Shown: in pieces, positions 17,819-26,545 of the stretch | Position numbering within the stretch: the first letter of the stretch is position 1 | How the letters are laid out: each line of letters starts with the position of its first letter | NCBI RefSeq assembly: GCF_900142725.1 | Contig: NZ_FRBW01000001.1 | Span: 806,001 to 870,000, forward strand | Source: Roseibium suaedae | GTDB lineage: Bacteria; Pseudomonadota; Alphaproteobacteria; Rhizobiales; Stappiaceae | DNA length: 64,000 bases | Direction: 5' to 3' | Notes under the pieces: model-generated | Told to the model about the DNA's origin: nothing | The model's input: the letters and a program-made list of their open reading frames with translations, nothing else | Database searches by the model: none | Position numbers and translations under genes: made by a program

Positions 17819-18778
17819 TTATTTCTGGGCGTAGGTCAGGTCAAATCCGGCTTCCTGATAGTAGCGCAGGGCGCCCGGATGGATCTTGCCGGTGATGGTG
17901 CCCATCAGGTCCTTGTCGACGCCCTTCCACCAGGGAGAGGTTTCCGACATGGTTGCCTTCTGGTCCCAGAACGTTTTGGTCAGCGTGTAGGCTGTGTCGT
18001 CGTCCATGGCGGTGGTGGCGAAGGCGACAACCGGCAGCGAGGTGGTGGTGATGTCCTTGTCCTGACCTGCATAGGTGCCGGCCGGGATCACGGTCTTGGT
18101 CCGCTTGGTCTGGGCGATCTGGTCATCGCTCAGGGACAGGATTGTGACGCCGGTAGACGCAGCTGCCTCCACGACATTCGGGGCCGGCCAGGAGCCTGCG
18201 GTGACGAAGCCGTCGATCTGGCCATTCTTCATGGCCGGAACCGCGTTGGACAGCTCGACATTGGCTTCCGTGACCTTGTCCTTCAGGCCGAAGAGCTGAA
18301 GATAGTTTTCACCTTCGGTGGCGCCAAAGGAGCCCTTGCCGAGCAGCAGGGTCTTGCCTTCAAGGCCTGCAAAATCGTTGACGCCGCTGTCCTTGGTCAG
18401 GACGAAGTGCATGGTCAGGGACGGGATCGGGAAAAGGGCGCGGATATCCGCGAACTTAGGGCTGCCCTTGCCTTCAAATGGGCCTTTCTCGGCGGCTGCA
18501 GCAGAGGCGAGGGCAGGCGGGGCGGTAAAGACATAGTCACCGCCGCGGGCGCGCACTTCCATCACGTTCTGAACCGAACCCTGGCTTTCTTCCAGAGTGA
18601 CGATCATGTCGCCATTGGTGCCGGTCTTCAGCGCTTCCGCGATTTCGACGCCCATCTGGTAATAGGAGGAGGCAGCCTTTGCGGACTTGTAGGTGATGCG
18701 TGTTTCCGCATTGGACTGGGATGCCAGCGTGACAGCGGCCAAAGCTGCAAGGCTGACGGTTGCAAGACGTTTCAACAT
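17819..18778 (-). CDS. TAXI-family TRAP solute-binding protein
   Basis: A 319-residue periplasmic protein with a Sec signal (cleavage near SNA/ET at residue 24). The mature part is a TAXI-type binding protein: TYKSAKAASSYYQMGVEIAEAL near the N-terminus, AMKNGQIDGFVTAGSWPAP in the middle and a C-terminal ALRYYQEAGFDL. The expected TAXI function is to capture the ligand and deliver it to the fused permease encoded next. The ligand cannot be named. Confidence 0.9.
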   Translation of the reverse strand: MLKRLATVSLAALAAVTLASQSNAETRITYKSAKAASSYYQMGVEIAEALKTGTNGDMIVTLEESQGSVQNVMEVRARGGDYVFTAPPALASAAAAEKGPFEGKGSPKFADIRALFPIPSLTMHFVLTKDSGVNDFAGLEGKTLLLGKGSFGATEGENYLQLFGLKDKVTEANVELSNAVPAMKNGQIDGFVTAGSWPAPNVVEAAASTGVTILSLSDDQIAQTKRTKTVIPAGTYAGQDKDITTTSLPVVAFATTAMDDDTAYTLTKTFWDQKATMSETSPWWKGVDKDLMGTITGKIHPGALRYYQEAGFDLTYAQK

Positions 18779-18865
18779 GGGACCTCCCCTTGAGTATTAT
18801 TGATTGCGCAAGTCCCGGCAGGTGTCGCAAGCGGCCGGGGCCTGAAATGTGGTTCGACTGGAAGA

Positions 18866-18885
18866 TGCAACGTTGATTGCAACGT
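18866..18885. promoter_or_regulatory. Direct repeat TGCAACGT, possible operator
   Basis: TGCAACGT occurs twice, 12 bases apart, about 90-105 bases upstream of the TAXI binding-protein start. The first copy is part of the palindrome CAACGTTG. Spacing near one helical turn fits a protein-binding site, but no regulator gene is adjacent. Confidence 0.3.
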
Positions 18886-18960
18886 GGCAACCGCAGAGAG
18901 TGTCGAAGGTGACCTTGTCATTTTTCAAGGCGTGAATTCTGGCCGAAGATCAGGCTCCCA

Positions 18961-19512
18961 TCAGACCGGACGATAGGAGCGGATGCGGTTCAGAACGTCT
19001 TCCGGGTTGCCGGTGAGCGTGTCCAGACGAACGAGAAGCAGCGAATTGCCGTCTTCTTTCGCCTCCCTTGTCCAGTTTCGCAACATCAGGCGCTTCCAGG
19101 GGGCAACGGCTTGTGGCTTGGAGACTGCTTCTTCCACAGGGCGGGTCAGGCCAATGACCAGTGTAACCAGTTCGATGTTGCGCACGGCGGTGCGGCGCAG
19201 TTCCAGACTGGTCACCGCGCCCCAATCCAGAAAGCCCAGCCGCTCGACGAAGAGCCCGTCGCCATTGGCGCCCAGTTGAGGGTGTGATCTGTCGATCATC
19301 GGATAATGCCAGAAGGCGGTCAGAAGCGGGACCAGTGCCGACAGGGCGAGGAGCTGATGTCCGGTCAGCAGGGCAGGAAGGAGGAGGCCCGCGCCAAGCA
19401 GGGCGCCGCCAAAGACAATGGCCTCGCCACTGGACTTTCGGAAACCGATCGCGAAAGGAACGGGACCTTGCGGTTCATCTTCGGCAAAGGGATCGGGCGC
19501 GCCGGAGGTCAT
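18961..19512 (-). CDS. Membrane protein of unknown function
   Basis: About 183 residues from MTSGAPDP. Two adjacent hydrophobic segments (about 30-75; VFGGALLGAGLLLPALL and LLALSALVPLLTAFW) are followed by a soluble domain of about 110 residues resembling small bacterial PH-like domains (DGLFVERLGFLDWGAVTSLEL...). The protein probably sits in the inner membrane with the C-terminal domain in the cytoplasm. The upstream part of the open frame overlaps a hairpin and is not likely to be coding. Function unknown. Confidence 0.7.
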   Translation of the reverse strand: MTSGAPDPFAEDEPQGPVPFAIGFRKSSGEAIVFGGALLGAGLLLPALLTGHQLLALSALVPLLTAFWHYPMIDRSHPQLGANGDGLFVERLGFLDWGAVTSLELRRTAVRNIELVTLVIGLTRPVEEAVSKPQAVAPWKRLMLRNWTREAKEDGNSLLLVRLDTLTGNPEDVLNRIRSYRPV

Positions 19513-19561
19513 GGACAGCCTTGTGAAGCAGGTTTCAGAGCTGTCTTCCTTGTTCCAAGGG

Positions 19562-19599
19562 CAGGCGCCAATGTCAAAGACCTTTGACACGGGCGCCTG
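19562..19599 (-). terminator. Long two-part hairpin downstream of the Bcr-type gene
   Basis: An outer stem CAGGCGCC / GGCGCCTG and an inner stem TGTCAAAG / CTTTGACA are separated by a 2x2 internal loop, with a 2-nt tip. It starts 17 bases past the efflux-gene stop. No T run follows on the minus strand, so it may stabilise the 3' end or act as an operator for the next gene. Confidence 0.5.
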
Positions 19600-19615
19600 T
19601 GTTTTGGCCCTTTGA

Positions 19616-20821
19616 TCAGGCAGCCTCTGTTGCCGGGAGGCGAGGCCGGCCGACATTCAGCACCTTTAGAAGCACGAAGGCGGCAATGGCGCAGACCGCG
19701 ATGGCCCCCACCAGCGGAGCCGCCGTGCCATCGAAGAACGGGCTTGCGGCAACGATCATCAGTCCGCCGGTCACCATCTGGATGGTGCCACCCAGGGAGG
19801 AGGCCAGGCCTGCGATTTCGCCGTGATCTTCCAGAGCCAGAACCATGGCGGAGGGGATGACCAGGCCAAGGCAGGCATTGCCCATGAACAGGAAGATCAC
19901 CAGCACGGGCAGGGTGCCGAAACCGGCAAGCGTCAAGGCAAGCAGGCAGATCTCCACCAGGGCAAAGCCGGTCACCGCCAGACTGATGATCCGGGTCATT
20001 CCGTATTTGTAGCCAAGGTAGGCTGCGACCTGAGACGAGCCGAAAAAGCCGATCGCATTGACGGCGAAGGCAATGCTGAATTCGACCATCGTCAGGCCGA
20101 AATAACCCGTGTAGACGAAGGAGGCATTGGCGATGAAGACGAAGAAACTCGCCATGCCGCAGCCGCCAATCAGGGTCAGGCCCATGAAGAACGGATCGCG
20201 GACCAGCGTCCTTGTCCCACGCAGCAAGGACTTGCCGTTCATCTTGACCCGCTGTTCGGGCTTCAGCGTTTCCGGGAAGGCGAACTGTACCAGCGCCATG
20301 GCCAGAACGGCGGCGCCGGCCAGGAAGTAGAACAGGAAGCGCCAGCTGCCGAGACCCATCAGCAATGTGCCCGCAAGGGGAGCGAACATCGGCGAAACGC
20401 TGATCACCAGCATCACCATGGCCATCATCTTTGTGGCTTGGTAACCGGTGAACATGTCACGGATGATCGCCCGGGGCAGAACCATTACCACGGCCGCCCC
20501 GATGCCCTGAAGGAACCGGGCAGCGATCAGCAGTTCGATGGTCGGTGCCAGAGCGCTGGCAATGGAGCCCGCGATGAAGATGACCAGTCCGACGAGAAGG
20601 GGCAGCTTGCGGCCGATCTGATCCGACAGGGGGCCATAGACCATCTGGGAAATGCCGAAGGTGAAGAAGAATGCGGTCAGCGTGAGCTGAGTGGTCGTGA
20701 CCGACGCATTCAGGTCGCTGCTGATCTGCGGTAAGGCAGGCAGGTAAATGTCGATCGCAAAGGGGCCGATGGCGCCCATCAGGCCAAGGATCAACGCCGA
20801 GCGGAACATGCTGGGTGCCAT
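19616..20821 (-). CDS. Bcr/CflA-type multidrug efflux MFS transporter
   Basis: A protein of about 401 residues with 12 hydrophobic segments. The N-terminus (GPFAIDIYLPALPQI) and the loop SDQIGRKLPLLVGL (motif A) are characteristic of Bcr/CflA drug:H+ antiporters. It exports drugs or metabolites through the inner membrane. The frame is open 69 codons further upstream, but the MFS family start and lack of a membrane signal in the extension favour the ATG used. It is a single gene with a hairpin after it. Confidence 0.88.
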   Translation of the reverse strand: MAPSMFRSALILGLMGAIGPFAIDIYLPALPQISSDLNASVTTTQLTLTAFFFTFGISQMVYGPLSDQIGRKLPLLVGLVIFIAGSIASALAPTIELLIAARFLQGIGAAVVMVLPRAIIRDMFTGYQATKMMAMVMLVISVSPMFAPLAGTLLMGLGSWRFLFYFLAGAAVLAMALVQFAFPETLKPEQRVKMNGKSLLRGTRTLVRDPFFMGLTLIGGCGMASFFVFIANASFVYTGYFGLTMVEFSIAFAVNAIGFFGSSQVAAYLGYKYGMTRIISLAVTGFALVEICLLALTLAGFGTLPVLVIFLFMGNACLGLVIPSAMVLALEDHGEIAGLASSLGGTIQMVTGGLMIVAASPFFDGTAAPLVGAIAVCAIAAFVLLKVLNVGRPRLPATEAA

Positions 20822-20972
20822 CTGTCGATATCCGGATATGTGAAAACTGGAGGGAGGCAGGACACCTCGTAAGGCTGCCTTATCAGATCCGGATCGTATT
20901 TGCACTCGGAAGTGTAGTCTGGCGGCGTCCCACATTGCATTTAGAACGCGATGCGGGACATCAGTTTGGGTT

Positions 20973-22292
20973 TTAGTGGTCCAGAATTTCCGTTGCTTCG
21001 ATCTTGATGTCGAAGCCTTCCAGGCCAACGTAGTGGCGCTCTCGGGAGGAGAGAAGGCGGATCGAGGTCACGCCAAGGTCTTTCAGGATCTGCGCGCCAA
21101 GGCCGATTTCTCGCCACTGTTCCTGGCGGGTCTGGGCAGAGCTGTGCTCCTCATCACCGGCAGCTTCCAGATCGGTCCGGCTGCGCTTGGACTGACGCGC
21201 AACGCCGACAGAGCCTTCGCGCAGATAGACGATCACGCCGCGTCCGCGTTCGGCCAGATGCTTCATGGTCGTGTCCAGAGGCTGAGAGCAGCCGAAGACG
21301 TCGTCCAGAACCGATTCCAGCTGCAGGCGTACAGGCACGCTTCGGCCATCGAGAATGTCGCCATAGACCACGGCGACATGATGCATCGGGTCATAGGGCG
21401 TGGAATAGGTGATGGCATAGGCCGGGCCTGCAGAAGTTTCGATCGGCTGCTCGTTGACCCGCTCCACCAGCCGCTCGGTGCGTTGACGCCAGGCAATGAG
21501 ATCGGAGACCGAAACGGTCTTCAAGCCATGCTCTGCGGCAAAGGCTGCAACGTCCGGACCGCGCATGACCGTGCCGTTGTCGTTCACCAGTTCGCTGATG
21601 ACACCCACTTCCTCAAGGCCGGCAAGGCGGCAGAGGTCGACGGCGGCTTCTGTATGGCCGGAGCGGATCAGGACGCCGCCTTCCTTGGCAACCAGCGGGA
21701 AGATGTGGCCTGGGCGGACAAAATCCTCGGCTCCGACGTTCGGGTTTGCAAGGGCGCGGACGGTGAAGCAGCGCTCCTCGGCGGAAATGCCGGTGGTCAG
21801 GCCGCGCCGGTAGTCCACGGATACGGTGAAGGCGGTCGCGAGCGGCGCGTCATTGTGAGAGACCATCGGGTCAAGACGCAGCCTGCGGGCCGCAGCGACC
21901 GTCATCGGTGCACAGACGATGCCGGAGGTATGGCGGACCATGAAGGCCATCTGTTCTGGGGTGATGCGCGAGGCAGCGACGATCAGATCGCCCTCGTTCT
22001 CGCGGTCGTCGTCATCGGTAACGACCACGATTTCACCACGCTCGAAAGCGCGGATGGCTTCGGCGACACGGGTCTGGGACACGGGATGCTCCTTGTTGGT
22101 GGCAAGGCCGAGGAAGTCGTTGGGCGTGACGGCGCCACCAGTGGCTTCCGCAATCTTGCGGGCCATGTCCCGGGACACCCAGACATTCGGATCGTTGCAG
22201 AGGGCGGTGACGGATGCCGCGGACAAGTTGGCCCGTCGCGCAAAGGCGCTGCGGCTTTCCCCTTGTTCCTGCAGCCAGTGATCTAGTCTCAT
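20973..22292 (-). CDS. HTH-RibB-RibX fusion (DHBP synthase with degenerate GCH2 domain)
   Basis: Three parts in 439 residues. Residues 1-62 form a Cro/XRE-like helix-turn-helix (ESRSAFARRANLSAASVTALC). Residues 74-275 are 3,4-dihydroxy-2-butanone-4-phosphate synthase, with the acidic metal pocket DDDDRENEGD (93-102), HTSGIVCAPM and RPGHIFPL; it makes the four-carbon riboflavin precursor from ribulose-5-phosphate. Residues 280-439 align with GTP cyclohydrolase II but lack its zinc Cys-x-Cys (DVFGCSQPLD instead) and its EGRGIG loop, so this part (RibX) is probably not catalytic. A separate ribA or ribBA would be needed elsewhere. Confidence 0.88.
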   Translation of the reverse strand: MRLDHWLQEQGESRSAFARRANLSAASVTALCNDPNVWVSRDMARKIAEATGGAVTPNDFLGLATNKEHPVSQTRVAEAIRAFERGEIVVVTDDDDRENEGDLIVAASRITPEQMAFMVRHTSGIVCAPMTVAAARRLRLDPMVSHNDAPLATAFTVSVDYRRGLTTGISAEERCFTVRALANPNVGAEDFVRPGHIFPLVAKEGGVLIRSGHTEAAVDLCRLAGLEEVGVISELVNDNGTVMRGPDVAAFAAEHGLKTVSVSDLIAWRQRTERLVERVNEQPIETSAGPAYAITYSTPYDPMHHVAVVYGDILDGRSVPVRLQLESVLDDVFGCSQPLDTTMKHLAERGRGVIVYLREGSVGVARQSKRSRTDLEAAGDEEHSSAQTRQEQWREIGLGAQILKDLGVTSIRLLSSRERHYVGLEGFDIKIEATEILDH

Positions 22293-22520
22293 GAATCCGA
22301 TGTAACGCCGGTTGGGCTGGTTTACAAGCGAATGGGAGTAGAAATTTCAGCGATACTGAAAGGCGGTCAATCTGCCGCAGTCATATCCGTCGAAGGGGGA
22401 CGCGATGCAGCTTGAACAGATCCGACATCAATCGGAGCCGGTCTCGCGACTGGTCCTGATTGATGACGAATATATCCAACGTTGCAGCCAGAAGCCTTCC
22501 CCGGAGGGGAACGGTCTATT

Positions 22521-23750
22521 TTATTTTTCCAGAGTAACCACGCACTCGATATGTGATGACCAGAGGAACTGATCAACCGGCGTGATTGTCTTTATCCGGT
22601 AACCGCCATCAAGCAGGACCCTAAGGTCACGTGCTAGCGTTGCCGGATTGCAGGATACGGCAATTACGGTCGGAACTTTCGAGGCCGCGATTTGTTCTGC
22701 CTGAGCCTGAGCACCCGCGCGGGGCGGGTCGAAAACGACCGCGTCAAAGGCATTGAGTTCAGCCGCCATCAACGGACGGCGGAACAGGTCCCGGCGTTCA
22801 TGGGTCACCTTCTTCAAGCCCTTGGGCACGCGTAGCGCCCGGTCGAGAGACGCAATCGCAGCTGCATCACCTTCAACCGCATGCACGGAAGCATGACGGG
22901 CAATGCGCAGTGCAAAGGTGCCGATGCCAGCGAAGAGATCTGCAACCTTCTTGGCCTTGCCGATGTTGTCCAGCACCAGTTTGCTCAGGGCTTCTTCGGC
23001 TTCTGCCGTTGCCTGGGTGAAGGCGGACGGAGCGGGCACGACGGTCAGTCCGTCCATGGTGAGTGCCGGGGGGCGGATCTCGATCAAGGTCTCGCCGTTG
23101 ACGGTGAGACGCGCCAGATTATGGGTCATGGCCAGGGTGGAGAGGGCGGCAAACCGGCTGTCATAGGCCTTGTTGGCCTGTTCGAAGGCGACATCCAGCC
23201 CGTGAGGTGTCGCAAGGACCGTCAGCCGCAAGTCACCCTTCTTCGGCATCAGTTCGCTGCACAGGGACTTGAGACCTGCAAGCGACTGGACGATAGCCGG
23301 ATCCAGAACCGGACATTCCTTGATGTCGACCAGTTTGTGGGTTGCCTTCTCGTGATAGCCGAGAAGGATAGCGCGGCCTGCGCGGGTCGCGGTCAGAACC
23401 GCCCGGCGGCGGCTTCCCGGCTTTCCGGCAATCGTTTCGCCAACGGGCTCTTCAATGCCGCGGTCGGCCAGAGCCTTCACCACCATGTCCTGTTTCCAGG
23501 CAAGGTAAGGCTTTTCTGCGTAATGCTGAACGGAGCATCCGCCGCAGGCTTCGAAATGGCGGCAGGCCGGGTCGATACGGTCTGGGCTGGCCGTAACGAT
23601 GGTCACATCACTGGCGCGGCCATTGGCAACGCGGGCGCTCACTGTTTCGCCGGGCAGTGCGCCGGGAATGAAAACAGGGCCGCCATCACTCTGCGCGATG
23701 CCGTCACCGCGGTGGCCGAGCAGGTTTACTTCAAGTGTCATCTGGGTCAT
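22521..23750 (-). CDS. 23S rRNA (uracil-5)-methyltransferase, RumA/RlmD type
   Basis: A 409-residue class I RNA methyltransferase of the RumA/TrmA family. A short N-terminal TRAM-like region is followed by iron-sulfur cysteines C63, C69, C72 (ACGGC) and C146 (KECP). The SAM fold includes DLFAGIGTFALRI near 271, and the catalytic cysteine sits in SCNPATLARD (C367), with Asp341 in FDPPRAG. It forms 5-methyluridine in 23S rRNA; position (RlmC/RlmD) cannot be fixed from sequence. It follows tlyA on the same strand with a 51-base gap. Confidence 0.92.
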   Translation of the reverse strand: MTQMTLEVNLLGHRGDGIAQSDGGPVFIPGALPGETVSARVANGRASDVTIVTASPDRIDPACRHFEACGGCSVQHYAEKPYLAWKQDMVVKALADRGIEEPVGETIAGKPGSRRRAVLTATRAGRAILLGYHEKATHKLVDIKECPVLDPAIVQSLAGLKSLCSELMPKKGDLRLTVLATPHGLDVAFEQANKAYDSRFAALSTLAMTHNLARLTVNGETLIEIRPPALTMDGLTVVPAPSAFTQATAEAEEALSKLVLDNIGKAKKVADLFAGIGTFALRIARHASVHAVEGDAAAIASLDRALRVPKGLKKVTHERRDLFRRPLMAAELNAFDAVVFDPPRAGAQAQAEQIAASKVPTVIAVSCNPATLARDLRVLLDGGYRIKTITPVDQFLWSSHIECVVTLEK

Positions 23751-23801
23751 GCGAGAGCGATACTCGCGATGAACCGCAAGGGCAAGCGTTCTGCGAGGGT
23801 T

Positions 23802-24542
23802 TCAGTCGTTCTTGTAACCGCTGAGCAGCCATTCCGCATTGCCATCGCCGCCTTTGACCGGCGAGGGAACGAGATCGCCCGCGCTCCAGCCGGGAAGGCC
23901 TGCAAGCCAGTCGCGCAACTGATGCGCTGTCTGTTCTGCCACCTGCGGATCGACAAGGCCGCCCTTGCCAATGTTCTCGCGCCCAGCCTCAAACTGAGGC
24001 TTGACCAGGAACACGCCCTTGGCACCCGGCGTGGCCAGATCCAGCGCCGGGGGGAGAGCGAGTTTCAGGGAAATGAAACTGACGTCCGAGACAAGAAACT
24101 GCGGACGGTCGCCGCCCAGATCTTCAAGGGTCAGGTCGCGGGCATTGAGCCCGTCACGGCGGCGCACGTTCGGATTGCTGGCGATCGTATCGTGAAGCTG
24201 GTCATGGCCCACGTCGATCGCATGAACCTTGGCAGCGCCACGCTCCAGCAGGACCTGTGTGAAGCCGCCTGTGGAGGCGCCGATGTCGAGACAGATCAAT
24301 CCTGCCGGGTCGAGTTGATAGGCATCCAGCCCCTCGATCAGCTTCAGCGCCGCCCGCGAAACATAGCCAGCAGCAGGATCTGCGACCGAAATCACCGAGT
24401 TGGTGGCAACTTTCTGGGCTGGCTTTAGGCAGACGATGCCGTCGAGGCTGACGGTGCCGCGCAGGATGGCATCCCGTGCCCGGGCGCGGGTCGGGAAATT
24501 GCCGGTGTCTACCAGATGCTGATCGAGACGCTGTTTGCTCAT
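23802..24542 (-). CDS. tlyA: TlyA-family rRNA 2'-O-methyltransferase
   Basis: A 246-residue protein with an N-terminal S4 RNA-binding domain (about 4-65, RLDQHLVDTGNFPTRARARD) and an FtsJ-like methyltransferase domain starting YVSRAALKL, with the SAM motif LDIGASTGGFTQ near 85-96. TlyA proteins 2'-O-methylate cytidines of 16S/23S rRNA; older annotations say hemolysin. In many Hyphomicrobiales it follows dxs; here other genes have come between. Confidence 0.92.
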   Translation of the reverse strand: MSKQRLDQHLVDTGNFPTRARARDAILRGTVSLDGIVCLKPAQKVATNSVISVADPAAGYVSRAALKLIEGLDAYQLDPAGLICLDIGASTGGFTQVLLERGAAKVHAIDVGHDQLHDTIASNPNVRRRDGLNARDLTLEDLGGDRPQFLVSDVSFISLKLALPPALDLATPGAKGVFLVKPQFEAGRENIGKGGLVDPQVAEQTAHQLRDWLAGLPGWSAGDLVPSPVKGGDGNAEWLLSGYKND

Positions 24543-24584
24543 GCGCCGCTCATAGACGGTTTCACGCGGCTTGAAAACCGGCGC

Positions 24585-24734
24585 TCAGAAACACCCGGCG
24601 ATGGCGGCTGCCATTTTGTCGAAATAGATCCTTTCGCCATAGCGCAGCCAAAGCAGGCTGCTGGCGGCCAGAATGATCAGGCCGCCGGCAGACAGACCGG
24701 CATAAAGGGACATGCGCATGGCGTCTGGCTCCAT
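24585..24734 (-). CDS. Small single-span membrane protein, 49 residues
   Basis: A short frame in the gap between the SCO gene and tlyA. Near the N-terminus is one hydrophobic helix (LYAGLSAGGLIILAASSLLW), followed by a short polar part (RYGERIYFD) and an amphipathic end AAAIAGCF. It starts 13 bases past the SCO stop on the same strand, so it is probably translated from the copper operon. Three in-frame ATGs lie close together; the third has GGAG fifteen bases upstream, so the exact start is open. Function unknown; a role beside SCO in oxidase assembly is only inferred from position. Confidence 0.65.
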   Translation of the reverse strand: MEPDAMRMSLYAGLSAGGLIILAASSLLWLRYGERIYFDKMAAAIAGCF

Positions 24735-24746
24735 CGGTCCCGTGTC

Positions 24747-25376
24747 TCAGGTGGTGGACTTGCCCGACTTCTCGATCATCCGGCGCAGCTTGGCCAGAGC
24801 GCTTTCCTCTGCCTCGCCATAGGCGATGGTGCCGAAGAAGTGGTTGTCCGCATCCATCAGGAACACGGCAGCCGAATGGTCCATCGTGTAGCCGCCGTCG
24901 TCAAGCGGCACCTTCTTGGAATAGACCCGGTAGGCCTTGAGCATGCCGTCGATCTGCTCACGGCTGCCGGTCAGCGGCTTGATGCGGCTGTCGAAGGCGG
25001 CAACATAGTCCCGCATGACGTCGGGCGTGTCGCGCTCCGGATCCACGGAGACAAACGCGAAGTTCAGCTTGTCCGCATCCGGACCAAGCGCTGAAATCCA
25101 GCCCTGCATGTCGGACAGGGTGGTCGGGCAGACATCCGGGCAAAAGGTAAAGCCGAAGAGATAGAGCGAGGGCTTGCCCTTCATATCCGCATCGGTGACG
25201 GGCTGGCCGTTGCCATCCACCACAGAGAAGGGGCCGCCGATCGCGGAGATCGGAGAAACAAGATTCTCGACGCTCTTGGTGCCTGCTGTCTGCTGATAGA
25301 CAACGACGCCGGAGGCGAGGGCAAGGACGGCAACTGCCGCCCAAGCTCCATAGCGAATGATTTTCAGGTTCGACAT
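24747..25376 (-). CDS. SCO family copper chaperone
   Basis: A 209-residue SCO1/SenC protein. A membrane anchor (about 9-28) precedes a periplasmic thioredoxin-like domain with the copper-binding CxxxC (Cys79 and Cys83 in FTFCPDVCP) and the third ligand His167 in TMDHSAAVF. SCO proteins help metallate or reduce the CuA site of cytochrome c oxidase subunit II. It directly follows the PCuAC gene, a functional partner, with an 8-base gap. Confidence 0.93.
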   Translation of the reverse strand: MSNLKIIRYGAWAAVAVLALASGVVVYQQTAGTKSVENLVSPISAIGGPFSVVDGNGQPVTDADMKGKPSLYLFGFTFCPDVCPTTLSDMQGWISALGPDADKLNFAFVSVDPERDTPDVMRDYVAAFDSRIKPLTGSREQIDGMLKAYRVYSKKVPLDDGGYTMDHSAAVFLMDADNHFFGTIAYGEAEESALAKLRRMIEKSGKSTT

Positions 25377-25383
25377 ATCTGCC

Positions 25384-25911
25384 TCAATTCTTGCCGTGCT
25401 GGCTGTGGTCCCCGGCCTTCATTGCGCCGTGGTCCATCTTGCTGTGATCCATGCCCTTGGCGCCCATCTTTTCGACGGCCAGTTCAACGGTTACTTCACC
25501 AGCCTTTTCAAATGTTAGGGTCACCGGCACCTTTTCGCCTTCGACGAACGGCTGCTTCAGATCCATGAGCATCAGGTGGAAGCCGCCCGGCTTCATTTCG
25601 GATGTGGCCGCTGCTGGCACTGCAAAGCCGTTTTCGGACTGGCGCATGGTCATGACGCCGTTGGCAACTGTCATTTCGTGGATTTCGGCGCGGCCTGCTG
25701 CCGGGGTGGAAACGGACAGGAGCCGGTCATCGGTTGATCCGGTGTTCTCGATGGCTGCAAAGCCGCCTGCGGCCATCGCCTTCGGCGGTGTCGCGCGGGT
25801 CCAGGGGTGGTGAATGACCAGGTCGCCGAGCTTGTATTCATGAGCGAAAGCGGAAGCGGAGACGAGCATGGTCAGGGCAGCGGCTGCGGCCAGAGATTTC
25901 AGAAGAGACAT
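25384..25911 (-). CDS. Periplasmic copper chaperone PCu(A)C
   Basis: A 175-residue protein with a Sec signal (cleavage near AFA/HE) and a PCuAC domain (DUF461). The copper ligands are visible: His78 and Met80 in EIHEM, Met87/Met89 in VMTM, and His112 and Met114 in GGFHLM. A His/Met-rich tail (about 155-175, MDHSKMDHGAM) adds possible copper sites. PCuAC delivers Cu(I) to the CuA site together with SCO, which is encoded immediately downstream. The ATG is chosen because it begins the signal peptide. Confidence 0.92.
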   Translation of the reverse strand: MSLLKSLAAAAALTMLVSASAFAHEYKLGDLVIHHPWTRATPPKAMAAGGFAAIENTGSTDDRLLSVSTPAAGRAEIHEMTVANGVMTMRQSENGFAVPAAATSEMKPGGFHLMLMDLKQPFVEGEKVPVTLTFEKAGEVTVELAVEKMGAKGMDHSKMDHGAMKAGDHSQHGKN

Positions 25912-25961
25912 TTCATTGATCCTGAGAATAGAGAATTGATGGGCGCATTGGCCCGGAAAGG

Positions 25962-26372
25962 TCAGGTCAATGAAACGGGAGGACCTCTGATCGGATCGGT
26001 GGATTGAACGGAAGCCGGGTGCGGTGATCTGCGCGCCAGAACCTGATGGGGAGCCGAGCTCACAACTGCGGACGGCAGGGGCGCCGGGGCTTTCAGCGGC
26101 AGGGCGGCAGGGTGCACGCCATGGGGGCAGGCCGGGCCGCAAATGCAGTGCTCTGCCTGATGCGGCTGGCTGGCCGGGACCGCACCCTTGTCTTCACCCG
26201 CCAATGCGAGGTTCTGGCAGGTCACGAAGATGCCTGCGGAGGCCGGGTCCGCTGCCGCAGACGTGCCGAGCACCAGAATGATCACCCGCATGACCATCGC
26301 AAGCATGCCGAGGACCGCCAGCGGGTGGCGCTCCTTACGCAGGATCTGCAGGGATGAACGGCGGTTGATCAT
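25962..26372 (-). CDS. Cys/His-rich secreted protein (DUF2946-like)
   Basis: A protein of about 136 residues. The signal/anchor segment lies at 18-40 (LAVLGMLAMVMRVIILVLG). The mature part contains Cys52 and a compact motif HCICGPACPHG (75-85), with three cysteines and two histidines that could bind copper or form disulfides; the tail is Pro/Ala-rich and disordered. Such proteins are commonly found near PCuAC and copper genes and resemble DUF2946. It is the first gene of the minus-strand set with PCuAC and SCO. Direct function is unknown. Confidence 0.75.
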   Translation of the reverse strand: MINRRSSLQILRKERHPLAVLGMLAMVMRVIILVLGTSAAADPASAGIFVTCQNLALAGEDKGAVPASQPHQAEHCICGPACPHGVHPAALPLKAPAPLPSAVVSSAPHQVLARRSPHPASVQSTDPIRGPPVSLT

Positions 26373-26545
26373 AGGGGGACTATGCGTTTCTTTACATGTG
26401 CCGTCGAGCGGCCTTTTCGTCACAGGGAGAGCCGGACCACGCGCGAGAGTGGGTCAGCTTCATTTGCATTTACGCACAGCGCTCACGCTCTTGCATTGAT
26501 GCATGTCTTCCTCCCACGGAGGTATCCCCTTTTAGGAGACATGCT

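Noticed and set aside
22405..22572. A 55-codon plus-strand frame (MQLEQIRHQSEPV...) with GGGGGA upstream
   Set aside because: It overlaps the 3' end of the RNA methyltransferase gene in antisense and has no recognisable domain; one good ribosome-like motif is not enough.
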